The notes under the pieces: model-generated
What the model was told of the DNA's origin: nothing
Databases searched by the model: none
Seen by the model: only the letters and a program-made list of their open reading frames with translations
Shown here: positions 1 through 6,368 of the stretch, in pieces
How the letters are laid out: each line of letters starts with the position of its first letter
Position numbering within the stretch: position 1 is the stretch's first letter
NCBI GenBank assembly: GCA_028599035.1
Contig: JAQRMT010000005.1
Span: 1 to 30,291 of the forward strand
Source of the DNA: Gammaproteobacteria bacterium
GTDB taxonomy: Bacteria; Pseudomonadota; Gammaproteobacteria; PS1; Pseudothioglobaceae
Direction of reading: 5' to 3'
Length of the DNA stretch: 30,291 bases
Position numbers and translations under genes: made by a program

Positions 1-30
1 TTCGCAGGTCAATTGTGTGTATTTTTGCAT
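1..30 (-). CDS. IS30-family transposase, N-terminal fragment (10 codons visible)
   Basis: The ATG lies at 28-30 on the minus strand and the visible peptide is MQKYTQLTCE. IS30 transposases typically begin with a lysine/tyrosine-QLT helix-turn-helix start of this kind. A good ribosome binding site, AAGGAGT, lies 6-12 nt upstream (about 37-43). Only the start of the gene is in the window, so whether the copy is intact cannot be judged. The call rests on ten residues plus the IS-like leader and is therefore moderate. Confidence 0.5.
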   Translation of the reverse strand, partial: MQKYTQLTCE

Positions 31-121
31 GTTTCACTCCTTTTTCTTGTCGGATTAAAGAGTGGTTAATATACTCTTTTGACCAACTAACGAGTGTTGC
101 ACTTATGATGTGAATTCAAGA
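1..121 (-). mobile_element. IS30-family element, partial (end of element, runs off the left edge)
   Basis: The minus strand carries the first codons of an IS30-like transposase ending at the window edge. Before it lie about 90 bp of leader with a small inverted repeat (AAAGAG...CTCTTT, about 57-82). The outer end at about 91-121 contains GTGTTGCACTTATGATGTGA. Read on the plus strand this encodes VALMM-stop, which is the way IS30 terminal repeats double as the end of the transposase gene. The outer boundary is approximate because the other end of the element is outside the window. Confidence 0.5.
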
Positions 122-206
122 GACAATATCAAGTTGCATTTTGATTTTATCTTTGAGACGATTAAGGAAAATAGAAAGAAATCAGCATAGTAACTGTATT
201 TCTAAT

Positions 207-234
207 AAAAAAACCGCTTTTCAGCGGTTTTTTA
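207..234. terminator. Bidirectional Rho-independent terminator behind acnB
   Basis: A stem with core CCGCT/AGCGG (214-218 and 223-227), a 4-nt loop, and A/T runs on both sides gives a U-tract in either direction. It sits about 20 nt past the acnB stop, so it most likely ends the acnB transcript and also blocks read-through from the left. No gene is visible between it and the IS30 end (122-206). Confidence 0.85.
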
Positions 235-254
235 TTGTCTGCTAGGGTGAGCGC

Positions 255-2813
255 CTACTCTTTAAGGATGGTATCAAGTGCAATGTGTCTGGTTGACTTT
301 TGGTATTCATCAATTTGGTCAAAGTTAAGATATTGATAAACATCATCTGAGATTGGCTTGATGGCTTGCATTGTGGCGTGATATTCCGTTACTGTTGGAA
401 TTCGCCCAAGTTTTGCAGCAATAGCGGCGACTTCGGCTGAGGATAAATATACATCAGCACCATCACCTAAACGGTTGGGGAAATTACGAGTTGAGGTAGA
501 AATCACAGTGGTGTTGTCTTTAACGCGTGCTTGATTGCCCATACATAGCGAACAGCCTGGTGTTTCTGTGTGCTGAGTGATGGATTCAAAGGTTTGATAT
601 ACACCTTCTTTTTTGAGTTGCGCTTCGTCCATGCGGGTTGGCGGTGCAATCCAAAGCTCAGTAGGTAGCTCTGTCTGGTCTTTTAATAATTGTGCTGCCG
701 CTCTAAAATGCCCGATATTTGTCATACAAGAGCCAATAAACACTTCGTCAATTTGAGTGTTGGCGACTTCTGAGAGTAATTTAACATCGTCGGGGTCATT
801 TGGACAAGCGAGGATTGGCTCTTTAATTTCATTTAGGTTGATGTCAATAATTGCAGCATAGTTGCAATTGTCATCGGCTGTTAATAATTCGGGGACATCT
901 AGCCACTTTTGCATTGCTTGAATGCGTCGTGCAATGGTTTTTTTGTCTTCATAGCCCATCTCTATCATTGAAGACAGTAAGGCAATGTTAGATTGCAAGT
1001 ATTCTGCTACGCTCTCTTGGTTGAGTTTAATGGTGCAACCATTGGCACTGCGCTCTGCGGAAGCATCAGTTAACTCAAAGGCTTGTTCAATTTTCAAATC
1101 TCCTAAGCCTTCAATCTCTAGAATTCGACCTGAGAAAATATTTTTCTTATTGGCTTTTTCAACGGTTAATAAGCCTTGTTGAATAGCAACATAAGGAATT
1201 GCATTGACTAAATCTCGCAGGGTAATTCCAACTTGCATTTCCCCACTGAAACGCACCAAAACCGATTCTGGCATATCCAGCGGTAATACACCAATGGACG
1301 CACCAAACGCCACCAAGCCAGACCCCGCTGGAAAACTAATCCCAATTGGAAAACGAGTGTGCGAGTCGCCCCCTGTGCCTACGGTATCGGGTAATAGCAT
1401 ACGATTTAGCCATGAGTGAATAATACCATCGCCCGGCTTGAGGGCAACACCACCACGAGATTGCATAAAATCAGGCAGGCTGTGTTGTAATTCTAAATCA
1501 ACAGGTTTTGGATAGGCAGCTGTATGGCAAAAGCTTTGCATGACCAAATCAGCCGAGAAACCCAAACACGCCAACTCTTTGAGTTCATCGCGTGTCATTG
1601 CGCCCGTAGTGTCTTGTGAGCCAACTGTGGTCATGCGGGGCTCGCAATAAGTGCCAGGTGCAATGCCTGCAACGCCACAAGCCTTGCCAACAATTTTTTG
1701 TGCCAAGGTATAACCTGCGTCATTATTGCCCATATTTTGTGGGCGTAAGAACGCATCGCTAACGCTTAAGCCTAAATCTTGACGGGTTTTATCGGTCAAC
1801 CCTCGCCCAATGATAAGCGGAATGCGCCCGCCTGCTTGAATTTCATCAGGTATGGTAGTCGGCGTGAGCTCAAAGGTGGAAAGAGTTTCGCCGTTAGCAT
1901 TGGTGATTTTTCCTGCGTAAGGGTGAATGGCAATCTCATCACCCATTTGCATTTTGGAGACATCACACTCAATCGGTAATGCGCCTGAGTCTTGTGCGGT
2001 GTTGAAGAAAATTGGTGCGATATTGCCACCAAGCACCACACTGCCACTGCGCTTATTTGGCACATAATCAATGTCATTGCCCATGTGCCATAACACTGAA
2101 TTAATAGCAGATTTGCGTGAAGAACCCGTGCCAACCACATCGCCGACGAAAGCGAGTGGCAGTCCTTTTTCTTTAAGCCGTGCAATGACCTCCAAAGGGC
2201 TGTCCATTTTTTTGATTAGCATTGATTGTGCGTGTAGCGGAATGTCAGGGCGCGACCAGGCTTCAGTAGCAGGTGATAGGTCGTCGGTGTTAATTTCTCC
2301 TTCAACACGGAAAACCATGAGTTTAATGATTTTAGGTAACGCTTTTTTGTGTGTGAACCAACCAGCATTTGCCCAAGCATCAACTACTTGCTTGGCAAAG
2401 GTGTTAGTGGCTGCTTTTTCTATAATTGTTTGATAGGCTTCATAAATAAGCAGTGTTTTAGACAGTGCATCGCAAGCTGTTTGTGCAGTTGCATCAATTT
2501 CCAGCAGTTCAATCAGTGGGGTGATATTGTAGCCGCCCATCATTGTGCCTAATAAAAAAGTCGCCTGTTGCTGATTAATCACACGGCAGCTTTGTTCGCC
2601 TTTGGCGACGCTGGCTAGAAAACTGGCTTTTACATAAGCAGCTTCGTCCACACCAGGCGGCACACGATGAGTGAGTAAGTCTAGGTAAAAAGCATCATCA
2701 TTGCCGTTGATTAAGTTTTCAACAACAGAATTTGTTTGCTCTGCATTTAACGCTAAGGGCGGCAAATTGTCTTTGGCACGCTCGTCAATATGGGCTATAT
2801 AAGCTGTTTTCAT
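255..2813 (-). CDS. acnB: Aconitate hydratase B (bifunctional aconitase / 2-methylisocitrate dehydratase)
   Basis: This cytoplasmic [4Fe-4S] enzyme isomerises citrate to isocitrate in the TCA cycle and can act on 2-methylisocitrate. The 852 aa match the AcnB family length (E. coli 865) and domain order: an N-terminal HEAT-like domain, the swivel domain early in the chain (about 160-370, as in AcnB and unlike AcnA), then the catalytic domains. The three cluster cysteines are visible at C696 (in IGSCMTNIGHF) and C754/C757 (in PGCSLCMGN), with the spacing of E. coli C710/C769/C772. The start is an ATG at 2811-2813. It is transcribed alone, with a hairpin terminator downstream and a palindrome carrying a TATAAT box upstream. 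Family assignment is firm. Confidence 0.98.
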   Translation of the reverse strand: MKTAYIAHIDERAKDNLPPLALNAEQTNSVVENLINGNDDAFYLDLLTHRVPPGVDEAAYVKASFLASVAKGEQSCRVINQQQATFLLGTMMGGYNITPLIELLEIDATAQTACDALSKTLLIYEAYQTIIEKAATNTFAKQVVDAWANAGWFTHKKALPKIIKLMVFRVEGEINTDDLSPATEAWSRPDIPLHAQSMLIKKMDSPLEVIARLKEKGLPLAFVGDVVGTGSSRKSAINSVLWHMGNDIDYVPNKRSGSVVLGGNIAPIFFNTAQDSGALPIECDVSKMQMGDEIAIHPYAGKITNANGETLSTFELTPTTIPDEIQAGGRIPLIIGRGLTDKTRQDLGLSVSDAFLRPQNMGNNDAGYTLAQKIVGKACGVAGIAPGTYCEPRMTTVGSQDTTGAMTRDELKELACLGFSADLVMQSFCHTAAYPKPVDLELQHSLPDFMQSRGGVALKPGDGIIHSWLNRMLLPDTVGTGGDSHTRFPIGISFPAGSGLVAFGASIGVLPLDMPESVLVRFSGEMQVGITLRDLVNAIPYVAIQQGLLTVEKANKKNIFSGRILEIEGLGDLKIEQAFELTDASAERSANGCTIKLNQESVAEYLQSNIALLSSMIEMGYEDKKTIARRIQAMQKWLDVPELLTADDNCNYAAIIDINLNEIKEPILACPNDPDDVKLLSEVANTQIDEVFIGSCMTNIGHFRAAAQLLKDQTELPTELWIAPPTRMDEAQLKKEGVYQTFESITQHTETPGCSLCMGNQARVKDNTTVISTSTRNFPNRLGDGADVYLSSAEVAAIAAKLGRIPTVTEYHATMQAIKPISDDVYQYLNFDQIDEYQKSTRHIALDTILKE

Positions 2814-2817
2814 CTGC

Positions 2818-2847
2818 TTGATTAGGGAATAATATAAAGCGTATAAT
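2818..2847 (+). promoter_or_regulatory. Predicted sigma70 promoter for the antitoxin-like gene / purB direction
   Basis: A -35-like TTGATT (2818-2823) and a perfect -10 TATAAT (2842-2847) are separated by 18 nt. The predicted start is near 2854, giving a leader of about 27 nt before the ATG at 2881. Purine biosynthesis gene purB may also be read from it, because no better promoter is evident just before 3304. Confidence 0.5.
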
Positions 2848-2855
2848 TATACGCT
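2838..2855. promoter_or_regulatory. 18-bp perfect palindrome with back-to-back -10 boxes between acnB and the antitoxin-like gene
   Basis: AGCGTATAATTATACGCT is its own reverse complement. It contains TATAAT on the plus strand (2842-2847) and on the minus strand (2846-2851), so the -10 elements of both divergent promoters overlap inside one symmetrical site. A dimeric regulator bound here would block both genes. Antitoxins commonly bind palindromes over their own promoter, so the adjacent gene product is a candidate ligand. That assignment is inference. Confidence 0.5.
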
Positions 2856-2880
2856 AAGGCGTTAATATGGCAGATAAATT

Positions 2881-3102
2881 ATGATAGAAAAATCCATTAG
2901 AATTGATGAAAAATACAGCGCAACTTTTGATAAATTTGTTGCCAGTAGCAAAGGTGCAATCAAAGTCATTGATAAAAACTTAGAATACGATCGTTATTTT
3001 TATCGGCGTAAAGAAAGCATCGAGAAAGCCATTGCACAAGTTGATAATGGTGAAATGGAGATGATTTCACACGATGGTTTCTGGAAAGATTTTATCAAAT
3101 GA
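2881..3102 (+). CDS. Small protein, probable type II antitoxin (orphaned)
   Basis: The product is 73 aa and not firmly recognised. The charged sequence has no membrane segment or signal peptide. Its second half (YDRYFYRRKESIEKAIAQVD, then GEMEMISHDGFWKDF) resembles the toxin-binding tail of RelE/ParE-partner antitoxins, which often carry a tyrosine-rich segment, a helix and a short acidic end. The case is strengthened by position: the next reading frame starts inside its stop codon (ATGA overlap at 3099-3102) and has toxin-like ends. It follows the TATAAT palindrome at 2838-2855, which could be its operator. A 5-codon mini-frame (ATG 2867) runs into its start and may be chance. With the toxin broken, it may survive only as a regulator or be decaying. 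Confidence 0.5.
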   Translation: MIEKSIRIDEKYSATFDKFVASSKGAIKVIDKNLEYDRYFYRRKESIEKAIAQVDNGEMEMISHDGFWKDFIK

Positions 3103-3307
3103 ATATAGTTTATACTAATTTAGTCAAGCAAAATTTATCCAAAATTTCACTCTACATCGAAGCCGACAATATCAACAATCTAAATATTCAAATGATGAAA
3201 ACATCAGAGATATGATTTTCAAAGGTTGTACAATCACTTATCGTACTCATCAAAACACCATCGAAATTCTACAAATTTTTAATAAAAACCAATCGGAAAA
3301 ACTATGA
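3099..3307 (+). pseudogene. RelE/ParE-family toxin remnant, internally deleted and frameshifted
   Basis: The frame starting at ATG 3099 reads MNIVYTNLVKQNLSKISLYI and stops at 3213-3215 after 38 codons. This resembles the first strand and helix of ParE/RelE toxins. The typical C-terminal strands then appear in another frame, ending at TGA 3305-3307: the segment includes ITYRTHQNTIEILQIFNKNQ, like the family's R-x-Y...T-I-x-I-L-x-I-F pattern. Together the pieces give about 70 residues against a usual 90-100, so the middle is missing as well as out of frame. The stop overlaps the purB ATG (3304-3306). It is almost certainly inactive. Confidence 0.6.
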
Positions 3308-4680
3308 AATTAACTCAATTAACCGCAATTTCTCCTATTGATGGGCGTTATTTTGACAAAACCAATACTTTGAGCGAAATTTTTAGCGAATTTGGGCTGA
3401 TTAAATATCGTGTATTAATTGAAGTTAAATGGCTACAAGTCATGGCAGACAATGACGGCATCTCAGAAGTGCCGGCGCTTAGTCAGTCAGCCAGTGATTT
3501 TTTAGTTAATATTGCCACTAATTTTTCATTAAAAGATGCGCAAGCAGTTAAGGATATTGAAAAAACCACCAACCATGATGTAAAGGCGGTTGAATATTTC
3601 CTAAAAGACAAAATTAAGGACAATGCAGAGCTAAATGCCGTGAGTGAGTTTTTTCACTTTGCCTGTACTTCAGAGGATATTAATAATTTGTCTCATGCGC
3701 TGATGTTGATTGATGGGCGTGATGTATTAATCACACAAATGCAAAATATTTTGTCTTTAGTGACTGATTTAGCACAAGATAACGCCGCCGTTCCAATGCT
3801 TTCTAGAACGCATGGTCAGACTGCCTCGCCGACTACCGTTGGTAAGGAAATGGCAAACTTTGCTTATCGCTTAAAGCGACAAATTAAGCACTTAGAAAAG
3901 GTTCGGGTGATGGGTAAATTTAATGGCGCAGTGGGTAATTTTAATGCCCATATTTGTGCCTATCCAGACCTAGATTGGCAGCATATTTCACAGGCGTTCA
4001 TTGAGGATTTAGGGGTGAATTATGCACCCTATACAGCGCAGATCGAAACACATGATTATATGGCAGAATATTTTCATTCAATTAATCGTTTTAACACTAT
4101 TCTAATTGATTTTTGTCGTGATGTTTGGGGCTATATCTCACTGGGCTATTTTAAGCAAAAAACCATTGCTGGCGAAGTCGGCTCATCCACTATGCCACAC
4201 AAAGTCAACCCGATTGATTTTGAAAATGGTGAGGGTAATTTAGGTATTGCCAATGCACTGAATACGCATTTGGCGGATAAACTAGCGATTTCTCGTTGGC
4301 AAAGGGATCTCTCTGATTCGACCGTGCTTAGAAATCTTGGTGTAAGTTGCGCCCATTGTTTGGTGGCGTATGCATCAATTGCCAAAGGTATCGGTAAACT
4401 GGAAACCAATGAAGTCAAATTGTTAGCGGATTTAGACGGTTCGTGGGAAGTGCTGGCAGAACCCATTCAAACCGTAATGCGCCGTTATGGCATTGAAAAT
4501 CCATACGAAAAACTCAAAGCGCTCACTCGTGGTAATACGATTGACGCACAAGTATTAGCAGATTTTGTTAAAGATTTGGATATGCCAGAAGAAGCCAAAC
4601 AAGCCCTAGCGGAATTAACGCCGATGACTTATATCGGTGATGCGCAAAAACTAGCAAGTGCAACCAAAAAACTGATATAA
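3304..4680 (+). CDS. purB: Adenylosuccinate lyase
   Basis: This cytoplasmic enzyme of the fumarase/aspartase superfamily releases fumarate from SAICAR and from adenylosuccinate, serving two steps of purine and AMP synthesis. The 458 aa are nearly collinear with E. coli PurB (456 aa). The superfamily signature GSSTMPHKVNP is at residues 293-303 with the catalytic serine at S295, and the RTHGQ motif has H170 as the second catalytic residue. The N-terminal block LTAISPIDGRY is typical. The ATG overlaps the stop of the toxin remnant by four bases, so translation may now be coupled to debris; no strong Shine-Dalgarno is seen directly before it. It is followed by rpsP on the same strand after 59 nt. 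Confidence 0.98.
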   Translation: MKLTQLTAISPIDGRYFDKTNTLSEIFSEFGLIKYRVLIEVKWLQVMADNDGISEVPALSQSASDFLVNIATNFSLKDAQAVKDIEKTTNHDVKAVEYFLKDKIKDNAELNAVSEFFHFACTSEDINNLSHALMLIDGRDVLITQMQNILSLVTDLAQDNAAVPMLSRTHGQTASPTTVGKEMANFAYRLKRQIKHLEKVRVMGKFNGAVGNFNAHICAYPDLDWQHISQAFIEDLGVNYAPYTAQIETHDYMAEYFHSINRFNTILIDFCRDVWGYISLGYFKQKTIAGEVGSSTMPHKVNPIDFENGEGNLGIANALNTHLADKLAISRWQRDLSDSTVLRNLGVSCAHCLVAYASIAKGIGKLETNEVKLLADLDGSWEVLAEPIQTVMRRYGIENPYEKLKALTRGNTIDAQVLADFVKDLDMPEEAKQALAELTPMTYIGDAQKLASATKKLI

Positions 4681-4739
4681 TTCTGCGTCTTGTATCGTTT
4701 TGGTATAAGGATTTTTAAACAAATAGGAGCAAAAAACCC

Positions 4740-5210
4740 ATGGTTAAAATTAGACTAGCCCGAGGTGGAGCCAAGAAAAAACCTTTTTATTCAATTGTAG
4801 CAACAGACTCTAGAAAGCGTAGAGACAGTGGTTATATTGAGCGACTTGGATATTTTAATCCAGTAGCGCGTGGACAAGAAGTTAGGCTTACTCTCGAAGA
4901 AGAGAGATTAGAGTATTGGAAGTCAAAAGGTGCACAGATTTCTGATAGAGTTAAGCAATTAGTCAAAGAATTCAAGGACCCTTCAATTCGTGAAAAGCGT
5001 GTTGCCGCACAAGATGCTAGAGCAGCAGTAGTTGCCACCAAACTAGCAGCGGAAGCAAAAGCCAAGGCAGACGAAGAGGCAAAAGCAGAGGCTGAGGCAA
5101 AAGCAGCGGAAGCAGCAGCAGAGGCAGCAGCAATTGAAGCTGAAACGCCAGCAGAAGAGGCGACAGAATCACCTGCTGAAGAGGTAAAAGAGGAAAAGGC
5201 CGCTGAGTAA
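4740..5210 (+). CDS. rpsP: 30S ribosomal protein S16 with long Ala/Glu-rich C-terminal extension
   Basis: S16 binds 16S rRNA early in 30S assembly. Residues 1-80 are a standard S16 (VKIRLARGGAKKKPFY at the start, then GYFNPVARGQEVRL and the GAQISDRV segment). The family usually ends near residue 80-90. This protein continues to 156 aa with a low-complexity, Ala/Glu/Lys-rich, strongly charged tail (about 100-156) that is likely disordered or helical. A clear AGGAG lies at 4725-4729, 10 nt before the ATG. rimM follows after 34 nt, as in the common rpsP-rimM order. The tail's codons are repetitive GCA/GAA/AAA, suggesting growth by repeat expansion. Confidence 0.96.
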   Translation: MVKIRLARGGAKKKPFYSIVATDSRKRRDSGYIERLGYFNPVARGQEVRLTLEEERLEYWKSKGAQISDRVKQLVKEFKDPSIREKRVAAQDARAAVVATKLAAEAKAKADEEAKAEAEAKAAEAAAEAAAIEAETPAEEATESPAEEVKEEKAAE

Positions 5211-5244
5211 TTCAAGCGCTTTTTCTTCAAACTCAAAAAGGCTG

Positions 5245-5727
5245 TTGGTCGGTACGATCAATGGCCTTTTTGGCGTTCAGGGCTGGGTGAAAATTTTCTC
5301 CCACACCCAACCTAGAAAAAACATCTTATCCTACAAACCTTGGCACATTCAAATTGACGGGCAATGGCAAACATTAGAGGTTATTAATGGCAGAGAGCAA
5401 TCTAAAACCATTGTTGCAAAAATTAAGGACATTGATAATCGAGAACAAGCCACATCAATGATCGGCATTGATGTGTATATTGAAAAATCACAACTGCCTA
5501 AACTTAAAGGCGATGAGCATTATTGGAGGGACTTAATTGGGTTGGAGGTCGTCAATCAGTCAGACTTTGTGCTTGGAAAGGTGGAGAATTTAGTGGATAC
5601 AGGCGCCAATCATGTGATTATTGTGCGAGGGGAAAAAGAACATTGGGTGCCTTATATTGCGCCTTTTTTGATTGAAGTTAATTTAGAAATGCAACAGATT
5701 TTGGTTGATTGGGATGAGAATTTTTAA
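5245..5727 (+). CDS. rimM: Ribosome maturation factor RimM
   Basis: RimM helps mature the 3' domain of 16S rRNA in the 30S head. The 160-aa frame covers the N-terminal beta barrel (VGTINGLFGVQGWVKIFS, matching the G-x-x-G-x-x-G-W block of the family) and the C-terminal PRC-barrel half (YYWRDLIG-like HYWRDLIGLEV and the VPYIAPFL segment), ending in VDWDENF. There is no ATG. The TTG at 5245 is the nearest plausible start but clips the first beta strand, because family homology seems to begin two or three residues earlier. The frame is open back into rpsP, so a CTG start further upstream cannot be excluded. trmD and rplS, which usually follow, are absent. Confidence 0.93.
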   Translation: MVGTINGLFGVQGWVKIFSHTQPRKNILSYKPWHIQIDGQWQTLEVINGREQSKTIVAKIKDIDNREQATSMIGIDVYIEKSQLPKLKGDEHYWRDLIGLEVVNQSDFVLGKVENLVDTGANHVIIVRGEKEHWVPYIAPFLIEVNLEMQQILVDWDENF

Positions 5728-5759
5728 ACAAGTTGAGGCAATCGCAAAATTCTAAAAAA

Positions 5760-6365
5760 TTAAGTTAAAAACCGAACCACACCTGATTTTAGAGAATAAT
5801 TAGCGCCTACAACTTCCACTTCATGATTATCAATAGCCGCTTTAATAATCGGTGACTGGCTTTGTAATTGATTGACCGAATTAATGATATTAACCTCAAC
5901 AGCCCTGTTCATTAATTCATGGTTTGTTAAATTTAAATCAATCAGAGGCAGGATTGAGGGTTTTATCCTGTCGGTGATAGAATAAAGGCTGTTTGACAAG
6001 AGTGTTTTATTAATACACTCATCGACAGTGGCACTAATAGCGCCACAATTAGAATGCCCTAATACCACGATTAGAGCGGTTTTAAATTTTGAAATTGCGA
6101 ACTCAACACTGCCCATTTGCGAAGGGGCAACTATGTTGCCTGCAATGCGAATGATAAATAAATCACCAAAACTTTGGTCAAAAATGGTCTCAATTGGTAC
6201 CCGTGAATCAGAGCAGCCTAATACAATAGCAAAAGGCTTTTGCTCTTGTATGTCATCTATATGCTGATGTGGGTCAAACTGGTTGTGAGAGGCAGTGCCA
6301 TTAACAAAACGCTGGTTGCCGTCAATCAATACTGTTTTTGCTTGAGCTGAACTTAACGGTCGCAT
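5760..6365 (-). CDS. Beta-class carbonic anhydrase
   Basis: The enzyme interconverts CO2 and bicarbonate using zinc. The 201-aa protein has the full beta-class site: C51 and the D53-R55 pair in CSDSRVP, and H104 with C107 in LGHSNCGAI. There is no signal peptide, so it is probably cytoplasmic. It lies three bases after the end of the SLC13 permease gene on the same strand and is surely co-transcribed with it. In a CO2-fixing bacterium this would help supply the carbon-fixing enzyme or hold imported bicarbonate in balance; that role is inferred from context and not shown by the sequence. Confidence 0.93.
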   Translation of the reverse strand: MRPLSSAQAKTVLIDGNQRFVNGTASHNQFDPHQHIDDIQEQKPFAIVLGCSDSRVPIETIFDQSFGDLFIIRIAGNIVAPSQMGSVEFAISKFKTALIVVLGHSNCGAISATVDECINKTLLSNSLYSITDRIKPSILPLIDLNLTNHELMNRAVEVNIINSVNQLQSQSPIIKAAIDNHEVEVVGANYSLKSGVVRFLT

Positions 6366-6368
6366 TTT

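Noticed and set aside
91..112. VALMM-stop on the plus strand as the end of a real gene
   Set aside because: The frame is closed a few codons upstream; the resemblance comes from the IS30 terminal repeat, which also encodes the end of the transposase at the other end of such elements.
1796..2185. 129-aa minus-strand frame inside acnB
   Set aside because: It is an overlapping frame within a firmly assigned gene, with no independent support.
4832..5236. 134-aa Ser/Ala-rich minus-strand frame opposite rpsP
   Set aside because: It is the complement of the Ala/Glu repeats of S16 and has no start context or similarity.
5717..5754. AGAATTTT/AAAATTCT inverted repeat between rimM and the carbonic anhydrase gene as a terminator
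   Set aside because: The stem is A/T-rich with a 22-nt loop and no proper U-tract in the useful direction, too weak to call.
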